Shown: piece by piece, positions 23,359 to 38,300 of the stretch
Numbering within the stretch: the first letter of the stretch is position 1
How the letters are laid out: each line of letters starts with the position of its first letter
DNA from: Zygnema cylindricum
Taxonomy: Eukaryota > Streptophyta > Zygnematophyceae > Zygnematales > Zygnemataceae
Length of the DNA stretch: 64,000 nucleotides
Direction of reading: 5' to 3'
Assembly (NCBI GenBank): GCA_037447655.1
Contig: JBBHKE010001152.1
Location: 38,078 to 102,077, forward strand
The notes under the pieces: generated by a model
Told to the model about the DNA's origin: nothing
The model's input: only the letters and a program-made list of their open reading frames with translations
Database searches by the model: none
Made by a program: the position numbers and the translations under genes

Positions 23359-25271
23359 AAAAGGAAAAAGAGGAATGTGTACGATTATTTTGTGTATCTT
23401 CGAAGGCGGAAATTTTATCTTTTTCTTACATTCAGTAAAAACGAGAGTACTAACTGTTTTGCTTTTATGGTCGATACAAGCTGACTTATAAAGCAGTAGA
23501 TGGTTTAAAAAGAAACTTAATACATTGTGACAAAATGTAACCCAACAAAAGATAAGACTTCTTAGCAAGTTGGAAAAGGACAAATTGATTAGGTCAAGTT
23601 TGGTATGTTTGGGGACAATGTTCCAATTCATCTTTTGGATTCTAGGATAGGTCCAAAAAACAAAAGATGGGTACATTGGGGACCATTGTCTCACTCATCA
23701 TCCAAACATTTAGAATAGGCTCAATTTTTTTTGTTGTTTTAAAAGGTTAGGTGCCTAGTTGTACATGGTCGTATATTCGATAAAATTTTGTTTGAAAAAA
23801 ACAAACCAATTGCATATGGAACACATTGATTTAATAGTAATAAAGTTTATGAACTATGTTAGACTATTTAGTACAAGTTTAACAACCATGTGCCTAACTG
23901 TGGGATGTCCATTTAGGTCCAAGTGGTTGTCCACAGTAATAATGGTTTGTGGAAGAAGAATCTTTTTAAATTTAGAATGTCCTTATTGTTAAAGAAGGCA
24001 ACTGTAATAATATAAGTTTTGGATATAGAAGGAACTTTTTTATTCTTCTCGTTAGAACAGAATATGGAATGTTTTGCAAGGTTGATTGTGCCCTTCTTTT
24101 ACTTTTGGTGTTCAACATTTAATTTTGGCGAACAATGGGGTAGCTTATTGCATTAGAAAGTTTTTGTTGTAAATAACAATTGTCAAGTTAGACTATCCCT
24201 TGCAGTTTTTTTTTAAAGTATTGCATATTTTATATTGAAAAGACCTAATTGTACTTGGACCTTGTACACAATTGTTGTGGACTGTTGCAAACTTCCGACC
24301 GATGAGATGGCCACTCACCACTTTATAAGATGGGGTTTTCAAGGTGAATTTGTTTGGACAAAACATTGGTGTGAAATGTACCTGATTTGGGAAAAAAATG
24401 GTGACATTATGTAAATTAGTAACACATACAATATCTCATGTTAACCAATGATAATACAACACTTATATTGCCACCATTATTTCATATCAGGTTTTTGCAT
24501 ACAACCTAGATTTTGTATCGAACAGATTCTTTTAACTGGTCCTTTTAAGAACCATCTTAATGGTAGTGAATGGCCATCTCAAAGCCGCAGGACTTGTTAA
24601 TGATGTATGGATTTTCTTGGAACAAAGAAAAATGCAGTTTCAATGACTCAAAAAATGTCACCTCGCAAAAACTATACCGTCAACGCAAACTCTTTCCTAT
24701 TGCTATATTCACCATTAGTAACATTGTTCGTGAATCAACCAATTCCGTTGTATTTTGGAGTCAATGAATGAAAACTGTTAAGTGCAAAACATGAATCAAT
24801 TTGAAATGCACCTGAATTGTGGTACCTTTGTACAAATATCAGTCTTCAATCGCTGTAACAAAGTAACACACTCTAATAGTAGTGGACACTGTTCTCGCCT
24901 GAACTCTTTTGTATAAACCTTTTTTGGATCACATGTGGTACAAACTGTTCTTAGTTTTTTCCTAGAATTAAGTGTAATTATCATGTATTATACAACCCAT
25001 TATCAGTTTTTCTCTAAAATTAAGTGCAAGTACAATGTATTATAAGAACATTCGTTATCTTTCCTTTAAATTCAAGTACGGTGCGCGAAATGTATCTGCA
25101 GGCTACAATACTTATGCGGAAGAGCCGTAAGCAAACAAATTTCTCCAACTGAGGTAGAGGTTTTCTATGGAGATGTTGCAGTTTCGAATCAGTTCCAGAA
25201 AACAGCAAGGATTGTGACGTGACGAAGCCATCCCATACGGTAGACTTGTCGAGGCATAGAGTCGAGACTTT
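23359..25271. other. Intergenic, no supportable gene
   Basis: A/T-rich sequence downstream of the kinase. Short frames have no domain features. No tRNA or other RNA gene is recognisable. Confidence 0.65.
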
Positions 25272-25640
25272 CAACGGTTTGAAAAAGTATGTATGAGTTC
25301 GTGGGAATTTACCTATTTTTTAAAACATATGTATATTGAAAAAGTATATATGTGAATTACCCATTTTGAAACTGTTTGTATGGAAAACAAATATTAAAGT
25401 AATGGGAATTTACCCAATTTTGAAAAAAACATCTACGTTGAAAAAGTATGCACGGAAATTTTACCTGATTTTGAGAAAGTCTGTACATCGAAAAAGATGT
25501 ATGAGAAGAACCCATTTTTTATAATAATAAAAAAAACACCGACCACCTACCTAAAATAGTACCATTTTTTTTAGTTTGTTATACACAGGATAAGTATGTG
25601 TGCTGAAAGTATGTATGCGAACTTACCCGTTTTTGAAAAA
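25272..25640. repeat. Degenerate tandem repeat of about 60-70 bp
   Basis: Repeated units carry GAAAAAGTATGTATG, then GGGAATTTACCCATTTT, then TTGAAAA. At least five imperfect units can be followed, with spacing varying around 65 bp. It is A/T-rich and non-coding. Confidence 0.75.
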
Positions 25641-25829
25641 TGTATGTATGTTGGAGAAGTATCCACAAGCTTACCTATTATTTTTTTTAAAGTAAGGGAA
25701 TACATCCATTTAAATTGTATGTTTAAATTATATGCATCGGCATTACCCATTTTTTAAAAAGAGTCCAAGAGAGTTCCCATTTTCAAATAAGTATGTTTTG
25801 GGAATCTCTATCATGAAATTATAAACGAA

Positions 25830-27375
25830 GTTGAGTTTTATTAAGAAAACGCGATGGTACACTATCTAAAACATAGGAAAATAGCAAAAGAAAAATAAAT
25901 AAAAACCGAAAAAAGCCTAACACGAGGGGAACAAGCCTAATAACTTGAAAGGGACGAACACACAGAGAAGGTCAAACTAACAAAGTACACGAAAAAGAAC
26001 AACAAAAAAAAAACCAACTGCAAAGATAGAAAACCCTAACAAAAACTACCCAAAAAACCCCCAACAAATCTAAAACCCCACAAACCAATGCCGTAAACCC
26101 CCCAAGCTCGATTGGGCATGCCGAGGGAGATCTAAGACACGACGGCGATCCATCCCTACAATGGCAAAACGAGCAAGAATGAAAGCCCGCAAACCTTGTA
26201 AAAGCAAAAAAAAAGAGCCTTGTATATATTGACGCTTCAAAGATGTGAGGATTAAAGGTGGAGGGCGCCCATGGCCCTTCCACTCAAAAGACCACCAATC
26301 ACAAGTATAGAGGTACTCATCCAACGCAACACCTAAAAACCCTAAAAAACCATGAACTTTGTTAGAACGAAGTCATCTATAGCTTCACGACATGCATAGT
26401 CACACTCCTTCTTCCTAACGTCGTCACGCAAACACCCGAGCATGTCGAGTCTCTTAAGCCACAATTGACAAACTTTGTCTCCCTCTTCCCTCATAAAGAA
26501 TGCTTGTAATGAAATCATAAATAGTGTGGTGTGCCTGAATCATTGCGTCTCTCCTTCTCTACTTAGGAAGTACGAAGCAAATGGAAGATATCGGGCTCGA
26601 GAACATGGCCACTCGAGCAAACGACAAAGGCGAGCAAATAAGGACGAGGGAGTCCAATCCAAGGGAGTCGAGCGAGCTTGAAAGAAAGAGTGCAAAGTAT
26701 ATGTCCAACCAAAATCCAACCTTTCGAATATGTGCATAGTAACTAATAAACGCCTCGAAAAAGGTTTGATCGAGTGGTAGCAACAACCTTCTCATAAATG
26801 AACAAATGGCCACTCGCAGAAGGGTATGTTTTAAGGGCGGATATAATCGGCATTTCCACTAGCGTTAGAGGAGAAAGGGAACTGACTACCGTCAAAATGG
26901 ATTGCTAAAAAGAGAAGCCACCGTTGGGAACCCAGTAGGTTATGAGAGCAAGAACGGTATCATCCTCACCCAAAACTCGAGGGATGAGCATGGAAGCAAT
27001 AAGACATCAACTCCCTACGTAGGTGACGCGAGTTACTAGAGCTCTGAAATAAAATCCAGCCCCTTTTGTACACGAAAAAAGATGCTCGAATGTGAGCCAA
27101 ATACCTAGAATCGTGATCGAGGGCCTCACATTCAATGAAACCCTGGAGGACATACACTACACGTTCATCGAATGCGTAAAGAGATTAAAAAAAGGTTGGA
27201 AGTGAGTACGGGTAAGGAAGGAAAGACGGTCTCTCGTGAAATGAGCGAAAGCCAATTGAGGGTCCAAAAGTTTGGATAGTCGTCTATACTGGCCAAATTG
27301 GTGTGAAGAGCAAAGTATAAAAATTGGGTCACAAAAAGGACTTAAGTCCAAGAGCATTTTAAAACACGAATGCCT
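25830..27375 (-). repeat. Unclassified decayed repeat, copy 1
   Basis: On the minus strand this block shows protein-like stretches broken by stops and frame changes (for example FLTRTHFQPFFNLFTHS, YLAHIRASFFVYKRGW and LDEYLYTCDWWSFEWKG). It ends in a T-rich tail and a TTTCTTAATAAAA signal near 25850. A diverged relative in the same orientation lies at 47140-48120: LDEYLYTCDWWSFEW here corresponds to DEFLRTCGPRSFER there. The tail and AATAAA-like end suggest an old retroposed or non-LTR element, but no reverse transcriptase motif was found, so the class is open. Confidence 0.5.
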
Positions 27376-28810
27376 TTAGTGGGAGTTACTAATTTAGTTT
27401 TTTATTTCCTTTAGTGAGAGTTAGAGTCTAGGAGTGGAATGGAGTAAAATAAGAAGGGAGACAAGAAAGGGGATACGGAAAACAGTTGGATGGTTAAGCA
27501 TAAAGGTCAAACTACACGATTTCCGTGTCCTTCACCTGCGTGTTAGTTCCTCTCACATAGTTTTTCCGTTTTGACTGCTGCCCTCTACATGTAGTTTTTG
27601 GGTTCTGGCTTTGCTGTCTATCTGGTTCCCATGTACTCAATCGATTTACCATCGTACTTTTGTAATAGTTGTGTTCTCAAAAACCATTGACCTCCAATTA
27701 GCTTTTCATTCCACACCTGTAATCAGGCTTTTCCAATTAGATTGACCATTTTTATGCTTTCCAACAAAATTGCTCAGATTTCATTTACTAAACTAAATTT
27801 ACTAAGAGGATTGCTGTGCACACAGAGACATTGAGCACTAAGACATTTTCGGTTCAAACATTGTGGTTGATTAAGAACCACAAAAAATACAAGTGAGGCA
27901 AATGTCTTGAAATCGTTATTTTGAGCTCAGCAGACACAAAAACCTCAGCAGCTTTGACCCTGTCATTATATATTCACAGTGAACTTCTGATCAACTTACA
28001 AAAGCTGATTGCATTCAAGTCTCAAGTCGTTTCGTCAGCCGATCAAGATAGACCACTACATGCTCCAAACTATTCTCCATGTTGTCTAAACACAAATCCT
28101 GCTGATTTCAGTGACAATAATCTGTCATCCACATCCAATGGAGCACTAATAGACATTTACTACAATATCAATGTTGTGAAATGCGCTTTGGGTAAACTAA
28201 TTAAATAAATAAAACTAGAACTGCCATTTACTCGAAAGTAAATAACATTTGGTGAAACGAGTGAGCGACATGAAAAGAAAAACTTTACGTGTGATATCGT
28301 GAGGGGCAAAACAAAAGCCGTGATACAGACAACCTTCCTACAAATAAAAAATGGAAAACCAACATGGAAAACCCTTTACCACTAGAAAATTGGACAAACA
28401 AACGCCTTAAAACAATAACAACAGGAATCATTCTGCGAAGACAGTTAACACAAAGACTTACAAGACATGCCGGCCAATAAAGTTGACTTGATAAATCCCA
28501 TAATTACACAGTTAGCAAGCATCCTAGCACTTACATCTTCAAAAAAGATGAACTGACACATTAATTACTAACAGATATTTTCCAAATATTTCTTGGAATT
28601 GGACCGTTGTTTAACAGAGCCGCCACTTGCTAGATACTGGTGATGTGGATTTCATAAATTCTAAGGCAATGCAACAACACCTTTGAGTTGAGATTGTTGC
28701 TGGACTGAATAGTTGTAAAAATCATTTCCCCCAAATGTGCAAGAATGAGTTGAAATAGCACAGATCGTAACCTGCAATATGTAGGATATTGAGATTATAA
28801 CAGAGGCCAT

Positions 28811-28841
<31 letters not shown>

Positions 28842-29321
28842 CAATGAAACCGGCAACACTCCTTCAGATCTGTCCTCTCTTCCCTGCCCTATAATCCCTT
28901 TTATAGCTTCGTCACTTCAGAAAGGGTATCTTGAAACCATGCAGAAATGTAACTCACTATCTCACCTCCGTTAAGAGTTAACTGAAACGGACGACATGAT
29001 ATTTGAACAAATTGGCCATTTTTCTGGCCTTCTGTATCCCATTTTGTACCCAAATGCCCAAATGCCCTCTACCTTACACATGCATGAGACCAGAACTGGT
29101 CCTACCTACATCCGCAGAGCTACATACAACTATATATGCTCACAGCCGGTGCCGGCAACAGGCCATTACCATTACCGTCCCAATTACGTAAATTAGAAAT
29201 ATTATGTAAAGGCTCACCATACATACTCTACACTACCACTGTTATGACTATGAGTATGACGGAAGCACATGAAGAAAGCCAAACTTTCAGAATTTTGCCT
29301 CTATGCCTACGAGCTGCGTGT
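27376..29321. other. Intergenic; 3' flank of HUB gene with an A25 run
   Basis: No gene could be supported. A run of about 25 A lies at 28817-28841. The part next to 29322 is presumably the 3' UTR of the minus-strand HUB gene. Confidence 0.6.
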
Positions 29322-32300
29322 CTAGATATACACATTTCGGACATCACTGTGTCCAAAGGGCACACCACAACCAGGACATTTTCGATGACGGATTTCAAGG
29401 TTACGCTGGATGCAAGGGCTACAGAAAAGGTGAAAACACTTTGTAATAACCACCTGCACAATTTAGCCAAACAAAGCAAGCGAGTGTCATCATCGTTGAC
29501 TAATTGTATATAGTTTGACTCTGATTCGAGGGCTGTTTTAATGTTGATAACTCTGTTTCCAGCCAGAATGATGTGGACAATTATGAATTACAAAAAGAAT
29601 TTACAGATGAGAAAAAATACAAATAGTAATAATAATAACGCAATTTGTGGTCAGAAGGCAAAACGACCAGGATCAAATTAGCGTTATCAATGCTAACACT
29701 GATTCACGGTGTTGCTCAATTCAGGGTTTTGGAATGACATTCACTATAAAAAAACATAATTGCAGTGTCATCATTATTGACTTGCACTAGAGAATAGCCG
29801 CCAGAACCAGTTCAGGTAGTCTAGGATTGGTGCAAGGTTTTGAAGGCTAAGAACAACTGATTTTTTTATCTGTTGGTTTATCTAAAACATTTGCCTTGAG
29901 AATCCCACATTTGCCTCTAATAATGCCTGATAAAACAACTACAACATACACACACACACCACACCACACACATACCCTACATACCTCTTTGGGTCGATCA
30001 TGGCAGACAGAGCATTTCAAAATGGACTTGTACTCCTTGATCTCTTCTTGAAGTTCTTCTACAGAAGAACCTCCCTTCTCATGGTGCACACCCCTCCTGG
30101 CCAATTTTATACTCTGCATCTCACTCTCCTCCTCTGCCCTCTTGCGTTTAAACCTGCAACCCAGACAGGATAGACAACAATCGATGGGCATAAACAATAA
30201 GATCACGTGGTGTTTTAGAGGTTGTACTTTTGGCTGCCCCAATATAAAAAGAGTACATCGCAAATCGAGAGACGACGTCTCTCCAGAATTGACCCCTGGA
30301 CAACTATTTTCAATGTGCGAACTAATTTGGAAATTACCCTGTACTACACACATTATTAACAAACTAATACATGCAAAATGCAGGCTTGACAAATGCTGTT
30401 CAATGCCTTTTCCATAATAAACCCATTAAAAACCTCAGAAATTTGCCTTACCTTACATTATAACCTTCTAACACCCTAAAAGTTTAGCTCCTTAAAACCT
30501 ATTGAAAACCTTACCTTTCTTTTTCCAACTCTGCATCCGCCTCTGCAATCCGCCGGTTGCGTTCCTCCAACTGCGCTTGAGCTCCTTCTAGAGCAGCTTT
30601 AGCCGACTGAGCTTCCCTCTCAGCCTCTTGTTGCTTTCGTTTTGCCAACTCAAGTGCAGATTGATGTTGCCTACTTTCTTCTGAAGACTTGCCCAGTTGC
30701 TCCACATATGACTTTGCCTGCAAAACCAGCATCCACCACCAATCAAATCCTTTTCCACTGGCAGTTACTCAAAGCTGTTTGACATTTGGGTGTAATGTAA
30801 CTAGCAACACGGATACTTTTTCCCAACTTGACGATCTCTTTATTCCTTCACAAAATAAAACTTTGAAATATTTGAAACGGCCATCCAAAAGTAAGTTATT
30901 CCCTTTCAAAACATTGACATTAGCAACGGGAAATGCAACAGGTATGAGCTAAAATGGCCATGGATGGCCATGGACAGATGAAACATAACATTTTTGCATG
31001 GAACATGCACCACCAACTCTGACAGTAGCTGTAACCCACAAACAGCAGAAGAATCTGCACAAACTTTGGGCCACATGCCCTCCACTGCTGAGAATATCTT
31101 TAGTCCTAATTTATTATGACAGTATAATGCAACCAGCCTTTCTAGACATGTGCTACAATTGCACTGAAATGATGCAACACATCTGCTGGTTAGAATCGAC
31201 CAGGAAAGAAATCTGCCTGCAAAACGCCTATTAATGCTGGGTTCCCACTGGTCTTGCTACACACAAAAAGCAGCGTAACCCAGCAATCTAGCTTTCCAAT
31301 GATACACTGAGGAAAAAAGTTTAACACAAACAAGAGTGACCATTCAAAGACTCGGACCAGTCGTAGAACTCTACCAATTACTTCTTTCAACTGTTACTCT
31401 GCACAGATACTCTGCCTGATCAATAACGTGTTAACACCATCCAAAACTCATCAAGAGCATTTTCCAGTAAAAAACATCTGGAAACATTTGTACGTCATCG
31501 AAAACTAGTTTTATCATCCATATCTCTAGCTATTTAAAGAGATCATTCATGGAAATGGCACACGCAGCTATTCCTACAACGGCAAAGGTTTCAAAAAGAA
31601 AACAAGTGTTGTCATCACTAATGCAAGAAGACATCAATATTACACAAGGTTTAGTGGACAGAAAAACACTCCAGCTCCAACAAGGCCTCATAATGGTGAC
31701 CTCTAGTTCAGCACACCCTTCACCATAAGGTGTAATAGTCTTCCACTGTCAAAAGCCTAGCAACATGTCCACCATTCTTGCTTCGAATCAAGAGCAACAA
31801 ATATGCAGGCCTAACAGAAACCACAAACATCTCATAGCAATATTAACTTGCACAAGTACAACCACATGCGGCTGCAGGGATACCAGTAACCTAACAAAGC
31901 AGAAAGTACTATGCTGAACTGCAAATCAGCAGTGTGGAAAACCAACTCATCTTATCTTGAAAGCAATATGAAACACTTTGGTGAACTTTGGTAAAAGCAA
32001 AATCAGCAATGCAGACAGGGTACCTGATCGTCTAGACGTGCCAGCCGATTTTTCAACACATCTGCGGCGGCTGCTGCATGCTGCATTCGCGAAGAAAGAG
32101 CTTCCTTCTCAGCAAGGAGAGAAGCTTGTAGCTGCTTTGCTTTCACACTCTCTGACATTAGCTGTAAAAAAAAAACACAAAAAAGAAGCACGGAAAGATT
32201 GTAAGTCAGAAACTCTGTAAAAAAGAACAAACACACACAAAAAAAAGCAGGGAAACAACTTAACAACCAGAGCCAGAAAAGGCACTGTAAGCACGAGCTG

Positions 32301-35300
32301 AAAGGAACAACCAATAAAAATAACATACATGAAACAAAACAAGGAATGAATAAAAAAACGGAATAATGTCAAAGATGGTCAGACCTGAGTATTGTAGTCA
32401 TCCCTCTCTGTTATTTGATGCAGAAGGCGACGATTTTGGGCTTGCATGTCCTCGTAGGCTTGCCCTATGGTCTGTCAACCAGAAACGTAAACAGACTTGT
32501 CACATTATTGCAACAAAAAAAGACTAGCCCAATTTTTCCCTTGCAATGATGACAGTGTCTCTGCTATTCATTGCCATTCCCTTGTTTCTTTGTGCGATAT
32601 CAAAAGAGTGAGTAATTAAAACAGATATCAAGAGAAAATGACAATTGCTGATAATTAAAAAATGTGGGTGAAATGTACTAGTCTATATTAGCCAACGCTA
32701 CTATTAAGCCACTGGAATGTGAGAACTTCCAGCATTTACGCATTTCCTTGCTGACTTTGAAGCAAGAAATCCCTTACTTCTATCTCTGAAATGTACGCCT
32801 CCCCTTCCTCATTCTTAGATTGCAACGACTCCTTCAGCTCAATAGCCACCCTGAAAAAAAAATTGGCCACAAAAATTTGCAATGTCAATAACTGGACAAC
32901 AAAGAGTAGTCAGGCGACAATAACCAGAAAAAGGGTACTAGGAAATAGATAACACTTTTCCGACCAGCATAAGTCAAACTCCACAAGCACTGCAAGAGCG
33001 GGGACACTTCAGACTTTCCTATTATAGCCAAAAATCTAACAGTCAAGCCCTGCTACAGCACTGCCCATAAACTACAATTTCCCACCTATTGCAAACTTAA
33101 CTTCACCAAAAGAAGAGGGGGCAGGGGGCTCATGTGACCAAATTGTAAATACTAAGTGCTGTGGCCAACAAGTGCAGCCCACTGCACTTAAAAAAGCACA
33201 ATGGTTCAGCTTATATATCCTCATATATCCTGGGTTTTTGTAAACATAATAATCACCGTTGTATAAAAAGGAGTCCTTCTACATGGACATAAAGTACGAT
33301 CTTTTCAAATTTCAAGCAGATCGTCATTCTGCATGTCATTCTCATGGATTGACCAAACTTCTAGACCAACCATGTCTTTTTCTTTGTTGTAATTGCCAGT
33401 AACAAGAAAACACCCATGACTAACAATTGCTTTCTGTTGCATTTCTTACCACCATTAGTTTGGGCCTCAATGACGATTTTACGATATATAACATGGTCCA
33501 GACCAAGTACCAAGCTGAACTCTTACAAAATATAATATGGCCCAGACCAAGTACCAAGCTGCACTCTGTTATATATATTCCCACCATTGTTTTTCACCCA
33601 CTAATGGTGGTGGAAATGCACGCCAAAATCTAAAAGTTTGACCTATTTCTAATGAAAATAGCAGCAAGCCCAGCACTACAATAAATCTCAGATACTGCAT
33701 TTTATTTCAAAGGGGAGTATATCATCAAGCTGCTTAGCTCACGAAATGATATACATAGTTCCCTTTGTTATGCTGCATTTATAGATAAACAAAAAAAGGA
33801 GAGCACACCATATGAATCATAGAGCTATAAAATTCCCAATAGCTAACCGCCTTGATTCACCTTTCTGATTTTGATTCATTTTCTGCAGGAGCTATGCTAC
33901 AATAACAGAAAAAAAAAATACCACTTGAAACATAGCAACTGCCAACGGACGTGGCTTACCTTTCTGGTTCATCCAGTTTCAGCCGGAGCCATGTTACAAT
34001 AACAGAAAAACAATAAAAAAAATGACAACACCTGAATCATAACACTCAGCAACTGGCCTGACTTACCTTTCAGACTCATCCAGTTTCTGCCGAAGCTGTG
34101 CGATATCTGCCTCAGCTGTTGCCAACCTCTGTTGACAAGCAGCCTCAGCCTCATTTGCTGCTTTAACACGTAATGCCAGGCTATGCTCATCAAGAGCAGA
34201 CTTCATGCGCTCCACCAAGGCCAGAGCACGACATTCCGCTTGCTTAATTTCCATAACATCTCTGCCAGCAGTTATCAAAATAACATTGTCAAGATTTTAT
34301 GCGCTTGCTTAATGCAATTACAACTCTGTCAGGAGGAGAATTGGGAAGAGGAAAGGGACCAGGAGGAGGAGGACGTGAGAAGGGGGAGGGGGAGGATGAA
34401 GAGGAATAGTCGGAGAGGAGGGTGGGAGGAGGACGGGGAGGAAGGGGAGAAGGAGGAGGAGAAGGAAAAGGAGAAGGAGAAGGAGAGGGAGGAGAGGGAA
34501 AATATGGAGAAGAAAAGGGAGAGAACAGACATCGTTACAATATTATGCTGTTTTTGTAATAAAGCATAATATACGTGCTGATGGAACAGTTACGCAAGAA
34601 GTCACAGATGTCGCCACATTAAGCCCATCCACCAATAACTAGGCATATGGATTATTAGCGCAGCCGACAGAAACATTAAATTGAAAGCTGAAAAGCTGAC
34701 CATCAGGAACAGAAACAGAACACTGGGCCTGTCATGTGCGCTGTAAGCAATTTCACGTAAAAGATACCAGTTCCTTTTACTTCCAACATAAGTTGCAAGG
34801 GGGTTAAAAATTCTGGAAATTGTAATCTAAAAATAAGGGTTGATACAAAACCCTAAAAGAACCAAAAACGGGCAGCGGCAATAAAACCACACATATTTAT
34901 TAAAAAAGCCACGTAAGCTTACAATCCTTCCCTAGCATCTCCTTAATGACAATTTTTTTTACAGATGCCCATGTGAAGGAGAGTGTTTAAAAAGTTGTAA
35001 TTTTCACCTGGGGTCAGATGATTCAGATTCGAACATTTCAAGGAAGAGCTTCAATTCCTGCTCACTCTCCCGTAATAATCTCATCTGAAGTGCCCAAAAG
35101 CAATTGTATCAACGACCACGCAATAAAAGGGGGAGGGAGAGGGAGAGGGAGAGGGGGAGGATTCAATATTTTATGTTTGTTTTTTTTTAGGATTTCGATA
35201 CTTATATTTGGGCGATAAGAGGTTTTGAAGTTATGGCAAGATTTATGAAGTCATCTTTGGTAATTAGTATAAATATTAGATGAAAATCTGAAAAAAGAGG

Positions 35301-38300
35301 AAGAAAATGGATGGAAAGGAATTTAAAATTGGTTTTTAGACAGCCCTTGCACGTTCATTCATCACATCAGAGAGTAAAATGGTGAAACATACAGCAAGAT
35401 TCAGGCATAAAACTTCATTACCACACAAACAATACTACACATGACAGAACTTACTTCTTCCTTAACGTATTTCAATTCTGCCTCTTGACCATTACGCTTC
35501 TTCTGAAGTTCCTCGATCTCCCGTTCCTGAAATCACATGAGTGAACATTCTTGAACCAGATGTGATTCTGAATATGGCGCAAAAATAAGTCAACTTACAA
35601 ACAGAGAAATACTATTATAAAAAATAGCTATAATTTCAAGTTATAGAAAATAGAAAATAGTTTTCAATAGAAAACGCATTTCAAAAAAACCACTAGCGCA
35701 TCCAATTTAACAGAAGCTATTCATGACGAGAAGAAGCCATACTATGAAAGACGCCCCAAATGAAAATAGACACCGGATTTGGTCAGGAGAAACCCTAACA
35801 TAGTTTTGCGCAGTGTCAAAACCTGAGAAGAATTTGCTCTTAGAAGATACCCTAAAATACTATATGCATTGTCAATCCTAAAATGATTGATGTACTGTCA
35901 ATCCCTGATAGACTTTTTGCCCCAGCAATACTAGGGTGAAAAACCCTAAAAAAATAATCACATGCTGCCAACAAGTAGAAAGCCTGGAGTGAAACTTCAT
36001 ACCTTTCTCTGAAGAATTGCTGAAAGAGATTGTGCCTCGGCCCTGAGGCCATGTACTTCCTGCGCTGCCTCCTTGTATTTGTTCAAAGATGTGTGCATCA
36101 TATTCATCTCCTTGTGCAAAGTGCTCACCATAACTTTTAGTTCTGACACAGTTTCTTTCCTCCCTGTAACACAAAAAAAAGGAATAACAACAAACTATGT
36201 TTTAAAACTGTTTCTTTACTTCCCCCCTGTAACAAAAAAGGGGGAGTAACAACAAACTTTCAAGTTCCACAGTTTCTTTCCTCCCTATGAAAAAAAAAAA
36301 AAGGAATAAATGACAACATTCAGTACCAAAGTTGCTACAGGATCAGACCCAGATGTTTCAGCTGTTTCTTTCTTCCCTATGCCTTACCATATCAGCTGAA
36401 GCAAAACATAAGCGTGTTTGCATCTTGGGTTACAAATAGTCCAACTACAAAAAAAAAGGAAAAAGTCCTTGAGCCCTAAATCATCCACAAATAGGGCTAG
36501 CCCAAAGTCACCAGAAAATAGCTAGTCTCGGCATTTGGACACACAAAATCTTTTAAAAAGTTATGTTGCATATAAAAGCTCATGTGATCTGTTCGAACAT
36601 GCTAAAAATAGCATAATTTATTACAATATAGGGCACTGCGATAAAACAGGCATTTCAAGCTTTATCCAACCCATACCTGCAACCTGATGAGCTTCTTCCA
36701 GTCTCCTCTGGAGGCTATCTCTCTCCACCATACATTGTTGCAATTTTGCCTCAAGATCTTGAGCCCTAGCCTCGGCAAGTTGACAGGCCCTTCCAGCCGC
36801 CTCTCCAGCTTCTGCCTTAAACATGCTCTCCTTTTCTCGCATGGAAATCAAATCTCTCTCCCTCTGTTATTACTAAAGCAAAATGTTAGCGTTATAGGAA
36901 ACACAAAAATGCTCTCCATTTCTCGCATGGAAATCAAATCTCCCTCTCCCTCTGTTATAACTTTTTTTTTTTTTTTCACAGGGAATAAAAACATGCTAAA
37001 CATGCTTCTCTTATCAAAATAGAATCTCACCATCTGTGATAATCAACGGAATATTGACGCTAGAGGCTTCTCCAGTACTGCCATACAATATCAAAACATC
37101 TAACGGGAAAAATAGTCCCAACCGCACTCAAAACTGAATTTGGCAAAATAGCAAGTCAATATGGAAAAAAACCATTACTTGAGCTTGTTCAACTGCGAGG
37201 CGATAACGTTCCACTTCCTGTCTTAAAAAAAGTATTTGTTCATTAAGTGCAATGTAAGGTCGAGATGTCTGTACACGCTGCTCATCACTTCCTTCGGCCT
37301 GCAAAATGAAAAAGAAAAGAAAAAAGAGGAGAGAGTTACTTCAGTAAATAATATTGTTGGAACCAAACCTAATGCAAATTGTCACCTAAACCACCAAGGA
37401 AAAAGCTGGCATAATGCATTGACATATGTGCCTTGTAATAACCCATACAGACATATGGACATTGAATGTACAAAAATAATTCATAGAGAAATAAGTGCTA
37501 GATCAGGCCATAGCCATCACAGTTAAAAAGGACAAAACTTTCAACTCCAAAGAGGAGAATAGTAATCTCACTTGGAGCTGACGAAACTGTTGTGTAAGAG
37601 TCAAATGAGCCTGGTGAGCTTCCTCCAACTCAGCCAGCCTCCGAGCAGCAAGTTTCTGCAAGACCAAAATTATGTCAAGTCAATCAAGTCAATTTAAGTC
37701 AAATTAGGTCCAATTAAGGCAAAGCAAATCAAAGCAAGCCAAGCAAGACACGCCAAAAGACTAGACACAGCCAGAAAGATAGTGACCATAAGAAAATTAT
37801 ACATTACCTGAGCATCTTCGAGCGCCATTTGTAGCTCCTTCACGTCCCGGTTCAACTCCTTTTCAGAAACTCCATTCACACCAGGCTCCATTTTTACAGG
37901 AGTTGCCGGCAGACCCGGCATGGAGGCTGTACTTGCACCTTCCTTCTGCTGTTTCAAAGCTACAAGTTTCCTCCTACATGCCTCCAGCTCTGCTCCAAGA
38001 TCATCCACCTGATCTGCATAGTCCATGTTCATAAGAGAAGGTTAACAAGACTGAGAAAAAGCAGATAACAAGACTGAGAATAAAATAGGAGTTCCATCCA
38101 TCATGTTGAAGCTGTAAATGATGGATTAAGAATGGCTTTCTAGGCATGGGTTTTAATGACTATAACAATATGACATTCTGAAAGGTCTAGCATCTGCAAG
38201 AACAATACCTTTAAGCTTCCTTACTTCACACTGATCAGCTGCTCTGCCATCCCGTAATTCAGCATTCTCAGCCATAATCGTTCGATGGCGAACATGCAAG

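Noticed and set aside
27921-28208. 95-residue plus-strand frame
   Set aside because: Unremarkable composition, no family resemblance and no gene context.
28706-28775. Minus-strand candidate for the last HUB exon beginning GTTACGATC
   Set aside because: A far better last exon at 29322-29453 completes the C3HC4 RING and the conserved VYI ending.
33494-33562. Direct repeat CAGACCAAGTACCAAGCTG in a HUB intron
   Set aside because: A real short tandem duplication but not at an exon edge, so not counted with the junction duplications.
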